Assembly (NCBI RefSeq): GCF_025398175.1
Contig: NZ_CP099734.1
Span: 1,550,001-1,614,000 of the forward strand
From: Photobacterium sp. TY1-4
Lineage (GTDB): Bacteria > Pseudomonadota > Gammaproteobacteria > Enterobacterales > Vibrionaceae
Length of the DNA stretch: 64,000 nucleotides
Direction: 5' to 3'
The notes below the pieces were generated by a model that saw only the letters and a program-made list of their open reading frames with translations, was not told the DNA's origin and searched no databases. Made by a program: the position numbers and the translations under genes. Below are positions 8,170 to 18,066 of the stretch, in pieces (the stretch's first letter is position 1; the number at the start of each line of letters is the position of its first letter).

Positions 8170-10539
8170 GTGCAACAGAATGTTGTTTGGTATGACGCTT
8201 TATCAATGAACGATGTTGATAAAGTCGGTGGAAAGAATGCATCACTGGGCGAAATGGTCGCGAACCTGGCGAATGCCGGTGTAAAAGTACCAAATGGATA
8301 TGCCACGACTTCGTATGCATTCAATCAGTTTCTTGAAGCAAACGATCTAAACGATCGCATCCACGATCTGCTTGATAAGCTCGATGTGGACGATGTCAGT
8401 GCGTTGCAAAAGGCTGGAGAAACGATCCGCAATTGGGTTCTGGAAGCACCGCTGACAGCTGAGCTGGAGCAAGAAATCCGTGAATGCTACAAAACGTTGG
8501 GCGAAGGGGACGACATGCTATCTGTGGCAGTCCGTTCTTCCGCAACCGCTGAAGACTTGCCGGATGCATCGTTTGCAGGCCAGCAGGAAACTTTCCTGAA
8601 CGTTCGTGGCATCGATGCGGTGATTGAAGCGGTGAAACATGTATTTGCTTCGCTGTTCAACGACCGTGCAATTTCTTACCGTGTCCACCAGGGCTTTGAG
8701 CACAAAGGCGTTGCACTGTCGGCAGGCATCCAGCGCATGGTGCGCTCTGATGTCGCATCATCCGGGGTGATGTTCACGCTGGATACGGAGTCTGGCTTCG
8801 ATCAGGTGGTCTTTATCACTTCATCCTGGGGTCTGGGCGAAATGGTTGTTCAGGGCGCGGTGAACCCGGATGAGTTCTACGTGCACAAACCAACCCTGGA
8901 AGCGGGTCATCCGGCGGTTGTGCGTCGTACCTTTGGTTCGAAGCAAATCAAAATGGTTTACGCTGGCGGTCGTGAGTTGGGCAAACAGGTTGAAATCCTG
9001 GACACCACCGACGAAGAGCGCAAGCAGTTCTCGCTGACGGACGCCGAAATCGAGTCCCTGGCGAAGCAAGCGATGATCATCGAGAAACACTACGGTCGTC
9101 CGATGGACATCGAGTGGGCTAAAGATGGCGTCACCGGCGAGTTGTTCATTGTTCAGGCGCGTCCGGAAACGGTTCGCTCTCGTGATGATGCAACGGTGAT
9201 GGAGCGTTTCCACCTGAGCGGCGCGAGCAACGTTCTGGTTGAAGGCCGTGCTATCGGTCAGCGCATCGGTACCGGTAAGGTTCGCGTGGTGTCTGACCTG
9301 AGCCAGATGGATCAGGTTCAGAAAGGCGACGTACTGGTTGCTGACATGACGGACCCGGATTGGGAACCGGTCATGAAACGTGCCGCGGCGATTGTCACCA
9401 ACCGTGGCGGTCGTACCTGCCACGCTGCGATTATCGCGCGTGAGCTGGGCATCCCGGCTGTTGTAGGTTGCGGCAATGCCACAGACACGCTGGTGAACGG
9501 TCAGGAAGTCACAGTCTCTTGTGCGCAAGGCGAAACCGGCTTCATTTATGAAGGCGAGCTGGCCTTTGAAGTACGCCGCTCTGCGGTGGACGATCTGCCG
9601 AGCCTGCCGCTGAAAGTCATGATGAACGTGGGTAACCCGGACCGTGCGTTTGACTTCGCATGTATCCCGAACGAAGGGGTTGGCCTGGCGCGTCTGGAAT
9701 TCATCATCAACAAGATGATTGGTATTCACCCGAAAGCGCTGCTGAACTACAGCGAGCAGTCGGATGAGCTGAAAGCTGAAATCGACCAACGTATCGTGGG
9801 TTACAGCGATCCGGTTGAGTTCTACATCCAGAAGCTGACCGAAGGGATCTCGACACTGGCCTCTGCATTCTGGCCGAAGCGTGTCATCGTTCGGATGTCT
9901 GACTTCAAATCGAACGAGTACCGCAACCTGCTTGGCGGCGTTCACTTCGAACCAACAGAAGAGAACCCGATGCTGGGCTTCCGTGGCGCTTCTCGCTACA
10001 TTTCGCCGAAGTTCGAAGATTGTTTCGCGCTGGAATGTGAAGCCATCAAACGTGTTCGTGAGCGCATGGGCCTGAAGAATGTGGAAATCATGATCCCATT
10101 CGTGCGTACCGTGAGCGAAGCGGCTGGCGTCATTGACCTGCTGGCGAAGTTCGACCTGCGTCGCGGCGAGAACGGCCTGAAAGTCATCATGATGTGTGAG
10201 CTGCCGTCGAATGCAATTCTGGCAGATGAGTTCCTCAAGTACTTTGACGGCTTCTCTATCGGCTCGAATGACATGACACAGCTGACACTGGGTCTGGACC
10301 GTGACTCCGGTGAAATTGCCCACATGTTCGATGAGCGGAACGACGCGGTGAAAGCCATGCTGTCGATGGCGATTAAAGCCGCCAACAAAGCCGGTAAATA
10401 CGTCGGGATTTGTGGCCAGGGCCCATCGGATCACGAAGATCTGGCTGACTGGCTGATGGAGCAGGGCATTGATTCTGTTTCGCTGAACCCGGACACCGTG
10501 GTTGAAACCTGGTTGCACCTGGGTGAGAAACACGCATAA
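8170..10539 (+). CDS. ppsA: Phosphoenolpyruvate synthase
   Basis: A 789-residue enzyme that converts pyruvate, ATP and water into PEP, AMP and phosphate for gluconeogenesis. The N-terminal ATP-grasp-like domain is followed by the swivelling phosphohistidine domain with His418 in [10 protein letters not shown] and by a C-terminal PEP/pyruvate TIM barrel with Cys748 in GICGQGPSD. The start is GTG, with AAGGAG eight bases upstream, and gives the family N-terminus. The threonine next to His418 is the known type of PpsR target, and ppsR is divergent here. Its codon use looks strongly optimised, consistent with high expression. Confidence 0.96.
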   Translation: MQQNVVWYDALSMNDVDKVGGKNASLGEMVANLANAGVKVPNGYATTSYAFNQFLEANDLNDRIHDLLDKLDVDDVSALQKAGETIRNWVLEAPLTAELEQEIRECYKTLGEGDDMLSVAVRSSATAEDLPDASFAGQQETFLNVRGIDAVIEAVKHVFASLFNDRAISYRVHQGFEHKGVALSAGIQRMVRSDVASSGVMFTLDTESGFDQVVFITSSWGLGEMVVQGAVNPDEFYVHKPTLEAGHPAVVRRTFGSKQIKMVYAGGRELGKQVEILDTTDEERKQFSLTDAEIESLAKQAMIIEKHYGRPMDIEWAKDGVTGELFIVQARPETVRSRDDATVMERFHLSGASNVLVEGRAIGQRIGTGKVRVVSDLSQMDQVQKGDVLVADMTDPDWEPVMKRAAAIVTNRGGRTCHAAIIARELGIPAVVGCGNATDTLVNGQEVTVSCAQGETGFIYEGELAFEVRRSAVDDLPSLPLKVMMNVGNPDRAFDFACIPNEGVGLARLEFIINKMIGIHPKALLNYSEQSDELKAEIDQRIVGYSDPVEFYIQKLTEGISTLASAFWPKRVIVRMSDFKSNEYRNLLGGVHFEPTEENPMLGFRGASRYISPKFEDCFALECEAIKRVRERMGLKNVEIMIPFVRTVSEAAGVIDLLAKFDLRRGENGLKVIMMCELPSNAILADEFLKYFDGFSIGSNDMTQLTLGLDRDSGEIAHMFDERNDAVKAMLSMAIKAANKAGKYVGICGQGPSDHEDLADWLMEQGIDSVSLNPDTVVETWLHLGEKHA

Positions 10540-10571
10540 AAACAGGCTAACCACACTCGGTTAACTGTCTG

Positions 10572-10626
10572 GTCCGCACCTGCAGCTTGCTGACGAATGT
10601 CCGGCAAGACAGGTGCGGACTTTTTT
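10572..10626 (+). terminator. Rho-independent terminator of ppsA
   Basis: GTCCGCACCTG pairs with CAGGTGCGGAC (11 bp) and is directly followed by TTTTTT. An inner CTTGC/GCAAG pair extends the structure. It lies 33 bases after the ppsA stop. The rest of the 308-bp gap before the next gene shows nothing definite beyond an AT-rich, promoter-like stretch. Confidence 0.92.
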
Positions 10627-10847
10627 GTACCTGTTATTCTACAATCAAAAATTCTAACGCAGTTATCGAGCATTTTAACAAGCTAGGATGACCCTTTATT
10701 TACTGCGATTGGTATGACTCCATTGTTGATAGTGCAAGAGACAGAAAGCCACCGGTGCAAGTAACGGAGAACAATATGTGATCCGTTTGATAATCAGGTT
10801 GCGCTCAGTTAGTATGCCTGAATCACAGTCGAGCTGATGAAGGGCGA

Positions 10848-11621
10848 ATGAAACCAAGGATTTACCTGATACCGGGCACGATGTGCACCGCACAACTCTG
10901 GTGCCGGATCGCGCCGCATCTTGAATCTGCTGTTGAACTGATCCACCTTCCGCCGTATCAGCATGCTTCGCTCTCCGCGTATTTCAATCAATTGAACCAG
11001 TGTCTTCCTGATACCCCTGTCCATTTGGTCGGTTTTTCTTTGGGGGGCTATCTCGCGACTCGTTTTGCCACGCAGTATCCATCGCGGGTTAGACAACTGT
11101 TTGTGATTTCCAATACCCCGTGCGCCTTGGGCCAGACAGAACTCACCGCGCGACAGCAGGCGCTAGCGCTGGTAGAGCGCTATGGATACAAGGGGATCAG
11201 TCGCAAGCGCGCGGCTGATCTTCTGGATCGCAAACCTCAAGCGCGCCAGTCTGACGGACCGAGTGAGATCGGCACGGACGAAAATCGTGTGAATGAAACG
11301 GGTCCGGATCAAGCGGTGATTGACATCATCATTGAAATGGATCGCGTGCTGGGTGAGCAGACCTTCAAGCTGCAACTACAGACAGCCTCGGCGCGGCAGG
11401 ATCTGATGGCGGATCTGCTCGCGGCTGAGTTGTCCACCTCGTTTTACTATAGCGAAGGAGACCCGCTGCTCAACACTGATTGGTTGCAGCGGCTCGAAAC
11501 CCAAACGCGTGATGGACGCTGCCATTTATTACCTACACCAGGCCGCGGGCATATGCTGCCGCTGGAAAAGCCGCACGAGCTGGCAAAGCATTTGCTCGAC
11601 TGGTTATCCCTGAAAGCCTGA
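10848..11621 (+). CDS. Alpha/beta hydrolase of unknown substrate
   Basis: A 257-residue alpha/beta hydrolase fold protein. The nucleophile is Ser64 in the elbow GFSLGG, an oxyanion-type LIPGTMCTAQLW is near the N-terminus, and the catalytic His is probably in GRGHMLPLE near the C-terminus. The central segment (about 115-160) is hydrophilic and looks like a lid insertion. There is no signal peptide, so it is cytoplasmic. The transporter gene begins 116 bp downstream on the same strand, so co-transcription is possible. Specific esterase or lyase activity cannot be read from the sequence. Confidence 0.8.
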   Translation: MKPRIYLIPGTMCTAQLWCRIAPHLESAVELIHLPPYQHASLSAYFNQLNQCLPDTPVHLVGFSLGGYLATRFATQYPSRVRQLFVISNTPCALGQTELTARQQALALVERYGYKGISRKRAADLLDRKPQARQSDGPSEIGTDENRVNETGPDQAVIDIIIEMDRVLGEQTFKLQLQTASARQDLMADLLAAELSTSFYYSEGDPLLNTDWLQRLETQTRDGRCHLLPTPGRGHMLPLEKPHELAKHLLDWLSLKA

Positions 11622-11737
11622 CGTACTTGATTTGACCTGGTCCTGGGGTTTCTCCGGGCGATGTGCTGGTTGTGTCGATGGCCTGACGCTGAATAACATC
11701 AGTGTCAGTTTTATGATTTGTTTTACAAGGAGTTTAC

Positions 11738-12997
11738 ATGTACCGATCGGCATTGCAGTTTTTTCGGGGAGAGGGCGGACGTTATTTTTTCATCAATGGC
11801 TTTACGGCGTTGGCGTTCTCTTTCATTTTGCCGATCATGAGTCTGTTCCTGGTCAAGCAGCTTGGCCTGGATCCGAGCTATATCGGCGTGTATACCGTCA
11901 GTGTGGCTGTTTCGGGGATGGTGATCAGCCATCGCTTGGGAGCGCTGTCCGATCGGGGTGTTGCGGATAAAAAGCTCTTTTTGTTCGGCGTCTCAGGGAT
12001 TGCGGCGGCGGCAGTGGGGTTCTCGTTGGCGACTGCGTTCTGGCAGGTGTTGCTGACCGGCGTGCTGTTCATGGGGCTGGGCAGTGCGTCGATCCCGATG
12101 ATCCTGGCGATGATCCGGCGTTATGCTGAAAGCTCAGGACAGGACAGCACCCGGATTAATTCGCAAATGCGATCTTCAGTCTCCTTGGTGTGGATCATCG
12201 GCCCGGCGCTGGCGTTTGCTTCGGTGGAGCATTTGGGGTTTCAGGGAAATTTCTTTTTGGCCGGGACGATTGCGGTATTGGTGGGGCTGTATGCCTGGCA
12301 GGGGATATCCGGTGAAAGCCGTCACCGAACACAGCCGGTACTTCCGGCACTTGAACCGAAGACGCCGGATACCGCGCAAATCGGGAGGCGTGAGACCACA
12401 CGGTTACCTAAGCGGGTTTGGATCCTCGGGATGGTCATTTTTTTGGCCAATATCGCCAATAGTACCTATATCACCAGCATTCCGCTGTATCTGACCGAGA
12501 CGCTCGGGATGTCGACGTCTTTCCCCGGGATCCTGATTGGGCTGACGGCTGCGTTTGAAATCCCGGTGATGCTGTTGTCAGCGCGCTGGGCCAGCCGGTA
12601 CGGTAAGCGTCCGGTGATCCTGTGCAGTTTTGTGCTGGCGGCTGTGTTTTACACCGGCCTGCAACTGGCCGAAACGCCAATGGCATTTGTGGTACTACAG
12701 GTCTTCAATGGCCTGTTCTTTGGGATATTTGTTGGCCTCGGGATCAGCCTGCTTCAGGATGAAGCGCCGGCGCATGTCGGGAAAGCATCCGCGTTCTACA
12801 CCAATGCGATGGCGGTTGGCACTATGGCCGGCACATCATTAATGGGCGTGGTTGCGGGAGCTTTTGGCTATCAGCAGGCCTTGTTGATTAGCCTGGGCGC
12901 GATTTCACTGGCGTTTGTCCTGCTGCTGGCCATTGAGCTTCGGGCACGGCGGATGCAGTCGCAGCAAATGTGTCCTGCGCAGTGTGCTTCCCGTTAG
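11738..12997 (+). CDS. MFS transporter resembling the sugar efflux transporter (SET) family
   Basis: A 419-residue protein with about twelve hydrophobic segments in two halves and a charged middle loop (about 190-225). The first cytoplasmic loop reads HRLGALSDRG-ADKK, the MFS loop pattern as it appears in SetA/SotB-like proteins, and SQMRSSVSLVWIIGPALAF also matches that group as I recall it. AAGGAG lies seven bases before the ATG. Efflux of sugars or sugar analogues is family-level inference, and other MFS drug exporters remain possible. Confidence 0.75.
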   Translation: MYRSALQFFRGEGGRYFFINGFTALAFSFILPIMSLFLVKQLGLDPSYIGVYTVSVAVSGMVISHRLGALSDRGVADKKLFLFGVSGIAAAAVGFSLATAFWQVLLTGVLFMGLGSASIPMILAMIRRYAESSGQDSTRINSQMRSSVSLVWIIGPALAFASVEHLGFQGNFFLAGTIAVLVGLYAWQGISGESRHRTQPVLPALEPKTPDTAQIGRRETTRLPKRVWILGMVIFLANIANSTYITSIPLYLTETLGMSTSFPGILIGLTAAFEIPVMLLSARWASRYGKRPVILCSFVLAAVFYTGLQLAETPMAFVVLQVFNGLFFGIFVGLGISLLQDEAPAHVGKASAFYTNAMAVGTMAGTSLMGVVAGAFGYQQALLISLGAISLAFVLLLAIELRARRMQSQQMCPAQCASR

Positions 12998-13056
12998 CTT
13001 TGCTCTCCAATAGCGCCAGGCTTCTCGATAGCGCTGAATCGATGTTTGCTCAAGGG

Positions 13057-13551
13057 TTACAGCCAGAATAAGACCAACACGAGCATCGCCAGTAGGGCCA
13101 GATTGATGTTCTGGATCACCTGCTGGCGGTGCAGCTGTTTCATCATATCTTCTGAAAATTGGGCCATCTGTGCCTGCTCCCGGTTGTGTCTTTTTCTGGC
13201 CGCAGCGGGCTGTTTGGGTTGGGCCGCAGACTGCGGGGCGACGTCGATGGTCAGTGGCAGCCGAGCAGGGGGCAGTGAAGGTTTCATTCGGGCCCGGATC
13301 AGCGCGGCCGAGGCGACAGCACCATTTGCCCACCGCAGTTGATCGCCGCTGACATAGAAATCATTTTCGCACCCCCGGTGGATGATGTCGGCAAACGTCG
13401 GTTGCTGACGAGCCATCGAATCAAACGCAACCGTGCCTTTGCTCCCGTTGGACAACTCGACGTAATAATTGAGTTGCCGAAAGAGATAAGTCGCCCGAAC
13501 CAGAGTGACGGGTTCAGCCGGAAGTAGGGAAGGATGCTGGATTAAGGTCAT
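13057..13551 (-). CDS. Tail-anchored protein of unknown function
   Basis: A 164-residue protein with no recognised domain. Residues 1-90 look like a small globular domain. Residues 90-125 are Pro/Ala-rich and probably a flexible linker, then a charged helix (about 120-145) leads into a single C-terminal hydrophobic segment (NLALLAMLVLVLFWL). No signal peptide was seen, so C-terminal tail anchoring with the body in the cytoplasm is the simplest topology. An AAAGGA ribosome binding site supports the start. It is last of three minus-strand genes with small gaps. Confidence 0.65.
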   Translation of the reverse strand: MTLIQHPSLLPAEPVTLVRATYLFRQLNYYVELSNGSKGTVAFDSMARQQPTFADIIHRGCENDFYVSGDQLRWANGAVASAALIRARMKPSLPPARLPLTIDVAPQSAAQPKQPAAARKRHNREQAQMAQFSEDMMKQLHRQQVIQNINLALLAMLVLVLFWL

Positions 13552-13617
13552 GACAATTTCCTTTCGCAGGGCTATCTGAGCGATTTCATGGTGTGTTTGG
13601 TTGTCCGCTTGTCCGGG

Positions 13618-14832
13618 CTAGTGAATATTTCTCACGGCGCGGACAAAATGTTTCTGTTGCCGGCTGTTTCCCTGCGCATACAGGCCATCAAAGGCCCCAT
13701 GAGCTTTGAGGCTGGTGTGCTGAACCCCGGGAATTGCCAGCCCCTGTTCGGGACGGTGTTGGCTTGCCAGCAACGCATCGCCCGGGCTGCGGCCGAACTG
13801 GATGGTGGCTGCCCCCGCATACCCTTTCACACTGGTGGAACTCCAGTACAGGGCATAGTCGACTTCTCCGGATTCCCGTTGAAATTGTGATGTGACAAAT
13901 CGGGGCGAGATCGGTGGCTTGCCGGTACCGACACGGCGGTAGTCGACAATGCTCTGAAGCTCTTTAATATCGGGGACGCGCCAGTCGGCGTAGCCACCAT
14001 TGCTGAGGTTGTCGGCATACTGAAGGGCATCTTGCCAGCTGAGTGGTCGCAGGCTGTCGAGCGTGCTCCACATCAGCCCGGTGGCGACATCTGAGATTGT
14101 TCCGTCGCCATTATCAATCAGGTGGTTCTTGCCGTAATCCGGGTTTCCCCGCACCAGCCGGACAGAGAAACGGCGCTCTTGTGACGACTCGGCTGGATAG
14201 GCCTTGAGCTGACCTGTGGCGAAGTTGACGGTATACACGACTTCACCATGGGTTAACTGGCCGCCCGCCAGGCGCGTCCGGGTGGCGAAAACGGCGTTCA
14301 GCTCATGAGAGCCCAGGGGCTTGAACTCAAAGTACCGGGTGTCGATAAAAGGCGCGGTCTCGGCAGTGGTTGTCACCACCTGGTGCGGGCTCACTGTCTG
14401 GCGCCCCGAAAAATTCACCAGCGAGAATAGCTCTTTAGCACTTGGCAACCGCCAATCGGAATAGCCGCCAAGGTTCGCGTGCACTGCGGTTTCTTCTGCT
14501 TGTGTCAGGCTCATTTGCGTCGCATCTTTCTGCCACATTAACCCCGTGGTCTGGTCGGTCACCGTACCATCGCCATTGTCGAGATATTGCGATGTCGGGG
14601 CGGTATATTGCGCATCCTGCCCGGCAAACGGCTGGTGTGTCGACGGGCAGGGGATGGCTTGCGGGGACTGGTCAAAGCACTGATCCAGGCCGCTGTCGAC
14701 GACGGTATACGGAAACAAGGTCTCAGCTTGTAAATCATAAGCTGATGCGGCGTAGACCGGCTGTCGCTCTTCGTGGATGCACGCCGTCAGAGCAAACGCA
14801 CAGAGAAATAGCGTGACAGGCTTGATCATCAT
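13618..14832 (-). CDS. Lipoprotein with two DUF1566 (Lcl C-terminal-like) domains
   Basis: A 404-residue predicted lipoprotein. The signal peptide ends LTAC with the lipidation Cys at residue 18. I start at the ATG with GTGAGG seven bases upstream; longer in-frame alternatives lack a ribosome binding site. The protein then carries two copies of the DUF1566 pattern. Each has DNGDGTVTD or DNGDGTISD, then TGLMW, then a GGYSDWRLP or GGYADWRVP motif followed by KEL. The second copy ends SVKGYAGAATIQFGRS. The domain is common in surface or secreted proteins, some adhesive; its role here is unknown. It is the middle gene of a three-gene operon. Confidence 0.85.
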   Translation of the reverse strand: MMIKPVTLFLCAFALTACIHEERQPVYAASAYDLQAETLFPYTVVDSGLDQCFDQSPQAIPCPSTHQPFAGQDAQYTAPTSQYLDNGDGTVTDQTTGLMWQKDATQMSLTQAEETAVHANLGGYSDWRLPSAKELFSLVNFSGRQTVSPHQVVTTTAETAPFIDTRYFEFKPLGSHELNAVFATRTRLAGGQLTHGEVVYTVNFATGQLKAYPAESSQERRFSVRLVRGNPDYGKNHLIDNGDGTISDVATGLMWSTLDSLRPLSWQDALQYADNLSNGGYADWRVPDIKELQSIVDYRRVGTGKPPISPRFVTSQFQRESGEVDYALYWSSTSVKGYAGAATIQFGRSPGDALLASQHRPEQGLAIPGVQHTSLKAHGAFDGLYAQGNSRQQKHFVRAVRNIH

Positions 14833-14863
14833 CGATGCCTCACGGATTTTTGTCATTGAAAGA

Positions 14864-15304
14864 TCAGGCATATTGCGCTCGCGCCAAGGCACGGTTAATT
14901 CTCTGCTCAATGGCTTCGCGCGTTCCTTTAAACAACTGGCCCCGGTGCAGCATGTACCATTCATTCGATGCGCCGGAGTCGTTGATGATTTTGAAGCCGC
15001 GATGGATCACGATCTGACGCTTGAGGGCGGAGTCGTCACGGCCTTTCAAGCCGGATTTCAGCGCGATTTGCCTGTCGCACCACCCGTCGATACGCGCTTT
15101 CAGTGCGTCCAGCTCACCGGAGATCACTTGCTGATTAATTTTGGCTTTCCAGTCCCCGGCGTTCCCGGTGGCGTTCTCAACCAGATGTTCCCGATAAACC
15201 AGTCGCTCAACCACAGGAAGAAGCGGCTCTGAACTGAACAGACGCGTGCTGCGTTGCGCCCGGCGGGTGCCGAGTGGGTTCGCCAGAAACTTCAACAGAG
15301 ACAT
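14864..15304 (-). CDS. Conserved-looking hypothetical cytoplasmic protein
   Basis: A 146-residue protein. GGGAGGA six bases before the ATG fixes the start at 15304 and discards a longer in-frame extension. The N-terminus LLKFLANPLGTRRAQRS is basic. The rest is mixed helical with no signal or membrane segment, and the C-terminus is Arg/Ala-rich. It is first in a three-gene minus-strand run; the DUF1566 lipoprotein starts 31 bp after its stop. I do not recognise a family. Confidence 0.65.
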   Translation of the reverse strand: MSLLKFLANPLGTRRAQRSTRLFSSEPLLPVVERLVYREHLVENATGNAGDWKAKINQQVISGELDALKARIDGWCDRQIALKSGLKGRDDSALKRQIVIHRGFKIINDSGASNEWYMLHRGQLFKGTREAIEQRINRALARAQYA

Positions 15305-15481
15305 GCTTTTTCCTCCCTCATGGTGGTTAACGTGACTAAGAATAAAGTCACAATGGTCAGCAAAAATGGAAAGAATGAGGAGGAAATAAGGAAATGGAAT
15401 AACATACATTTTAAATGTATGATTGTTTCAAGGTGATTTTGCCTGCCTGTTGATGAAAAAGTCCAATCAGGGGAAGAGCTT

Positions 15482-15964
15482 ATGGGTGACTTTGAATTTC
15501 TGGTACTTGCCAGGGTATTGCACGTTTCAGGGGTCGTGATGTGGATTGGTGGGGTCGCCTTTGTGACGACCGTGTTGATCCCCTCCCTCAGGAAAACGAA
15601 GGATGCCGAGCAGCGTTTAGTGCTGTTTGAACAGCTGGAGGGCCGGTTTGGTTTACAGGCGAAACTCACGACCCTGATCACCGGCGCCAGTGGCTATTAC
15701 ATGCTGGAAACACTCAACGCCTGGGATCGCTATCTGCATCCGCAGTTCTGGTGGATGCATCTGATGACTTTGGTGTGGGGGATCTTTACCCTGGTGCTTT
15801 TTGTGCTGGAGCCTTGGGTGCTGCACCGGTGGTTTCATCAGCAGGCAGTGAAAAATAGCGAGCGGGCTTTTGTCTGGTTGCACCGCATGCATCAGGGATT
15901 GCTGAGCCTGAGTTTGGTCGCCGTCTTCGGCGCTGTGGCCGGGGCCAACGGGTATGCATTTTAG
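15482..15964 (+). CDS. Small integral membrane protein, CopD/DUF2269-like
   Basis: A 160-residue protein with four hydrophobic segments. It opens ARVLHVSGVVMWIGGVAF, a pattern seen in CopD-type and related haem/copper membrane proteins where the His and the Trp-x-Gly-Gly motif sit in the first helix. Further His residues occur near membrane boundaries (WWMHLMTL, LHRMHQG). A role in metal or haem handling is inference only. It stands alone between the divergent hypothetical operon and the convergent GAPDH gene. Confidence 0.65.
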   Translation: MGDFEFLVLARVLHVSGVVMWIGGVAFVTTVLIPSLRKTKDAEQRLVLFEQLEGRFGLQAKLTTLITGASGYYMLETLNAWDRYLHPQFWWMHLMTLVWGIFTLVLFVLEPWVLHRWFHQQAVKNSERAFVWLHRMHQGLLSLSLVAVFGAVAGANGYAF

Positions 15965-16016
15965 ATTCAGGTGGAGCCGGACAGGCGGGGCAGTGGATTC
16001 AGGTGTGGCCTGAGAT

Positions 16017-16047
16017 GAAAAATGCCGCCCCGTGGAGCGGAGGCGGC
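16017..16047 (-). terminator. Terminator of the GAPDH gene
   Basis: Read on the minus strand, GCCGCC-CG pairs with CG-GGCGGC and is followed by ATTTTTC. It lies 46 bases past the GAPDH stop and probably also separates it from the convergent CopD-like gene. Confidence 0.75.
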
Positions 16048-16092
16048 AAAGAGCAAGAGGTTATTTATAGTTATCTTTCAGCTAGTTATTGA

Positions 16093-17526
16093 TTAAGCTG
16101 CTGGGTACGTCTGGTAACGGACACCCATCATTTGTTCCATACAGTGAACAACCTGGCAGCTGTAGCCGAACTCGTTATCGTACCAGATGTACAGCACGCA
16201 ACGCTTGTCTTGAGCAATCGTCGCCTGGCCGTCAACCACACCTGCGTGGCGAGAGCCAACGATGTCGGTCGAAACGATTTCGGTTGATTGTGTGTAATCA
16301 ATCTGACCGGACAGTGGTGAGTTAATCGACATCTCACGCAGGTAAGTGTTCAGCTCTTCTGCCGATACATCTTTGTCCAGGTTCAGGTTGGCAATCGCCA
16401 TCGAAACGTTTGGCGTCGGGACGCGGATCGCGTTACCGGTCAGTTTGCCTGCCATTTCCGGCAGCGCTTTGGCAACGGCCTTCGCAGCACCGGTCGACGT
16501 CAGAACCATGTTCAGCGCCGCTGAACGGCCACGACGGTCGCCTTTGTGGAAGTTGTCGATCAGGTTCTGGTCGTTGGTGTACGAGTGAACCGTTTCGATG
16601 TGGCCAGACAGAACGCCGTACTTGTCATTCACTGCTTTCAGAACCGGGGTGATGGCGTTGGTGGTGCAGCTGGCTGCGGAGATGATCTTGTCTTCATCCA
16701 GAATCACAGACTCGTTCACACCGAAGACCACGTTTTTGATGTCGCCTTTGCCAGGAGCTGTCAGCAGAACTTTCGCAGCGCCCGGAGAGGTCAGGTGCTG
16801 GCTCAGGCCTTCAGCGTCACGCCACATACCGGTGTTGTCGACAACCAGCGCGTTGTTGATACCGTAAGCGGTGTAGTCAACTTCTGCCGGGCTGTTGGCG
16901 TAGATCACCTGGATGTAGTTACCGTTGACGATAATTGCTTTACGCTCTTCATCGACAGTAATGCTGCCGTTGAACTGACCATGGACGGAGTCACGGCGCA
17001 GCAGGCTGGCACGTTTTTCCAAATCGCCGCCTTTACCACGAACCACGATGGCACGCAGGCGCAGTGGGTAACCCTGACCGCTCTTGTCAATCAGCAGGCG
17101 AGCCAGCAGACGACCGATACGACCGAAGCCGTACAGTACGACATCACGTGACTCAAGAGACTGCGAGCTGCTCAGTGATTCAGCCAGTGCAGTTTGCAGG
17201 TAATCGGTCAGGTTGCTTTCGTCTTCGTTCTTGCTCCAGTAGTCGTGTGCCAGACGGCCAACATCGACGCGGCAAGGGGACAGGTCCATTTCGGTGAGTG
17301 CTTGAACCAGTGGCAGAGTCTGTGCAGGCGATAGTTCACTGCCGGTATAACGGCGTGCAAAGCGGTGCGCTTTGATGATATCGATGACAGAGGCGTTCAC
17401 GATTTGGCGACCGAACAGCAGGACTTCAACGCCTTTCTGACGGTATAGCTGGCCAAGTAGTGGTGAGATGGATTCTGCATTGGTTTGGCTTGTTTGCCAG
17501 TCTAGAAGATATTTTTCCGGACTCAT
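16093..17526 (-). CDS. Glyceraldehyde-3-phosphate dehydrogenase, long form with N-terminal extension
   Basis: A 477-residue protein: the usual GAPDH core of about 340 residues preceded by an extra domain of about 125. The NAD(P)-binding motif GFGRIG is at 133-138 and the catalytic Cys287 is in SAASCTTNAITP. The core therefore looks active. This long form occurs in Vibrionaceae alongside an ordinary GapA, as I recall. The extension has no recognised motif and could mediate oligomerisation or regulation. Coenzyme preference and glycolytic versus gluconeogenic direction cannot be read with confidence. A terminator follows at 16017-16047. Confidence 0.88.
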   Translation of the reverse strand: MSPEKYLLDWQTSQTNAESISPLLGQLYRQKGVEVLLFGRQIVNASVIDIIKAHRFARRYTGSELSPAQTLPLVQALTEMDLSPCRVDVGRLAHDYWSKNEDESNLTDYLQTALAESLSSSQSLESRDVVLYGFGRIGRLLARLLIDKSGQGYPLRLRAIVVRGKGGDLEKRASLLRRDSVHGQFNGSITVDEERKAIIVNGNYIQVIYANSPAEVDYTAYGINNALVVDNTGMWRDAEGLSQHLTSPGAAKVLLTAPGKGDIKNVVFGVNESVILDEDKIISAASCTTNAITPVLKAVNDKYGVLSGHIETVHSYTNDQNLIDNFHKGDRRGRSAALNMVLTSTGAAKAVAKALPEMAGKLTGNAIRVPTPNVSMAIANLNLDKDVSAEELNTYLREMSINSPLSGQIDYTQSTEIVSTDIVGSRHAGVVDGQATIAQDKRCVLYIWYDNEFGYSCQVVHCMEQMMGVRYQTYPAA

Positions 17527-18066
17527 CTTTGCTTAGGACCTTTCACGTTGGGGAAAAGAAACAGGCATCAATCCTGTTCGTTGTTGTCATTTTTATGCCG
17601 CGCAGTGTAACGTTTGCGTCGTTTTTATCCTAGTAAAATTAATGGCTTGGAAAGTGTGATCGGGATCGGTTCATGCCAGTGATCGGGGTCAAGTTTTTCA
17701 CGTCCGGATTCCGATGACTGACATCAATTCGTCATACTTATTTTTTAACGATTCATTTACCTTTTATCCGTTGATCAGAGACTTAGTCCAGGCGAAGCAC
17801 GGAAATGATGAGTTTCTTTCAAGAGAAGCTGCGAAAAGCAGATGAAAAGTAGTGGTATTCAGGAAACGGGCGGAGCTTCAGCTGAGTTATTCTGCGTAAG
17901 AAGCATAAAATTCATAAAAACGTCTGTCAGACGATGAAGAAATAGCCGAATTCAGTGCTGATTTCTTGTTGATTGGTGGGGTTCACTGCTCTATGTTTCG
18001 TTTACGGCACTTCATGCTGATGTGCTGTGGGGGAGCGCTCCCTACGGATTGCCCCCCTGTGATAGA
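17527..18066. other. 540-bp region between the GAPDH and malZ genes
   Basis: Holds the GAPDH upstream region and the sequence past the malZ stop. Next to malZ, a run of G at 18030-18034 can pair with CCCCCC at 18053-18058, but no T-run follows on the minus strand. A short palindrome CGTCTGTCAGACG lies at 17921-17933. No gene or clear small RNA was recognised. Confidence 0.4.

Noticed and set aside
8821..10554. A 577-codon open frame on the minus strand inside ppsA
   Set aside because: It is the antisense shadow of a highly codon-biased gene; it has no recognised domain and no ribosome binding site.
18030..18058. A terminator directly past malZ
   Set aside because: G and C runs can pair, but there is no T-run on the minus strand and the stem is irregular.
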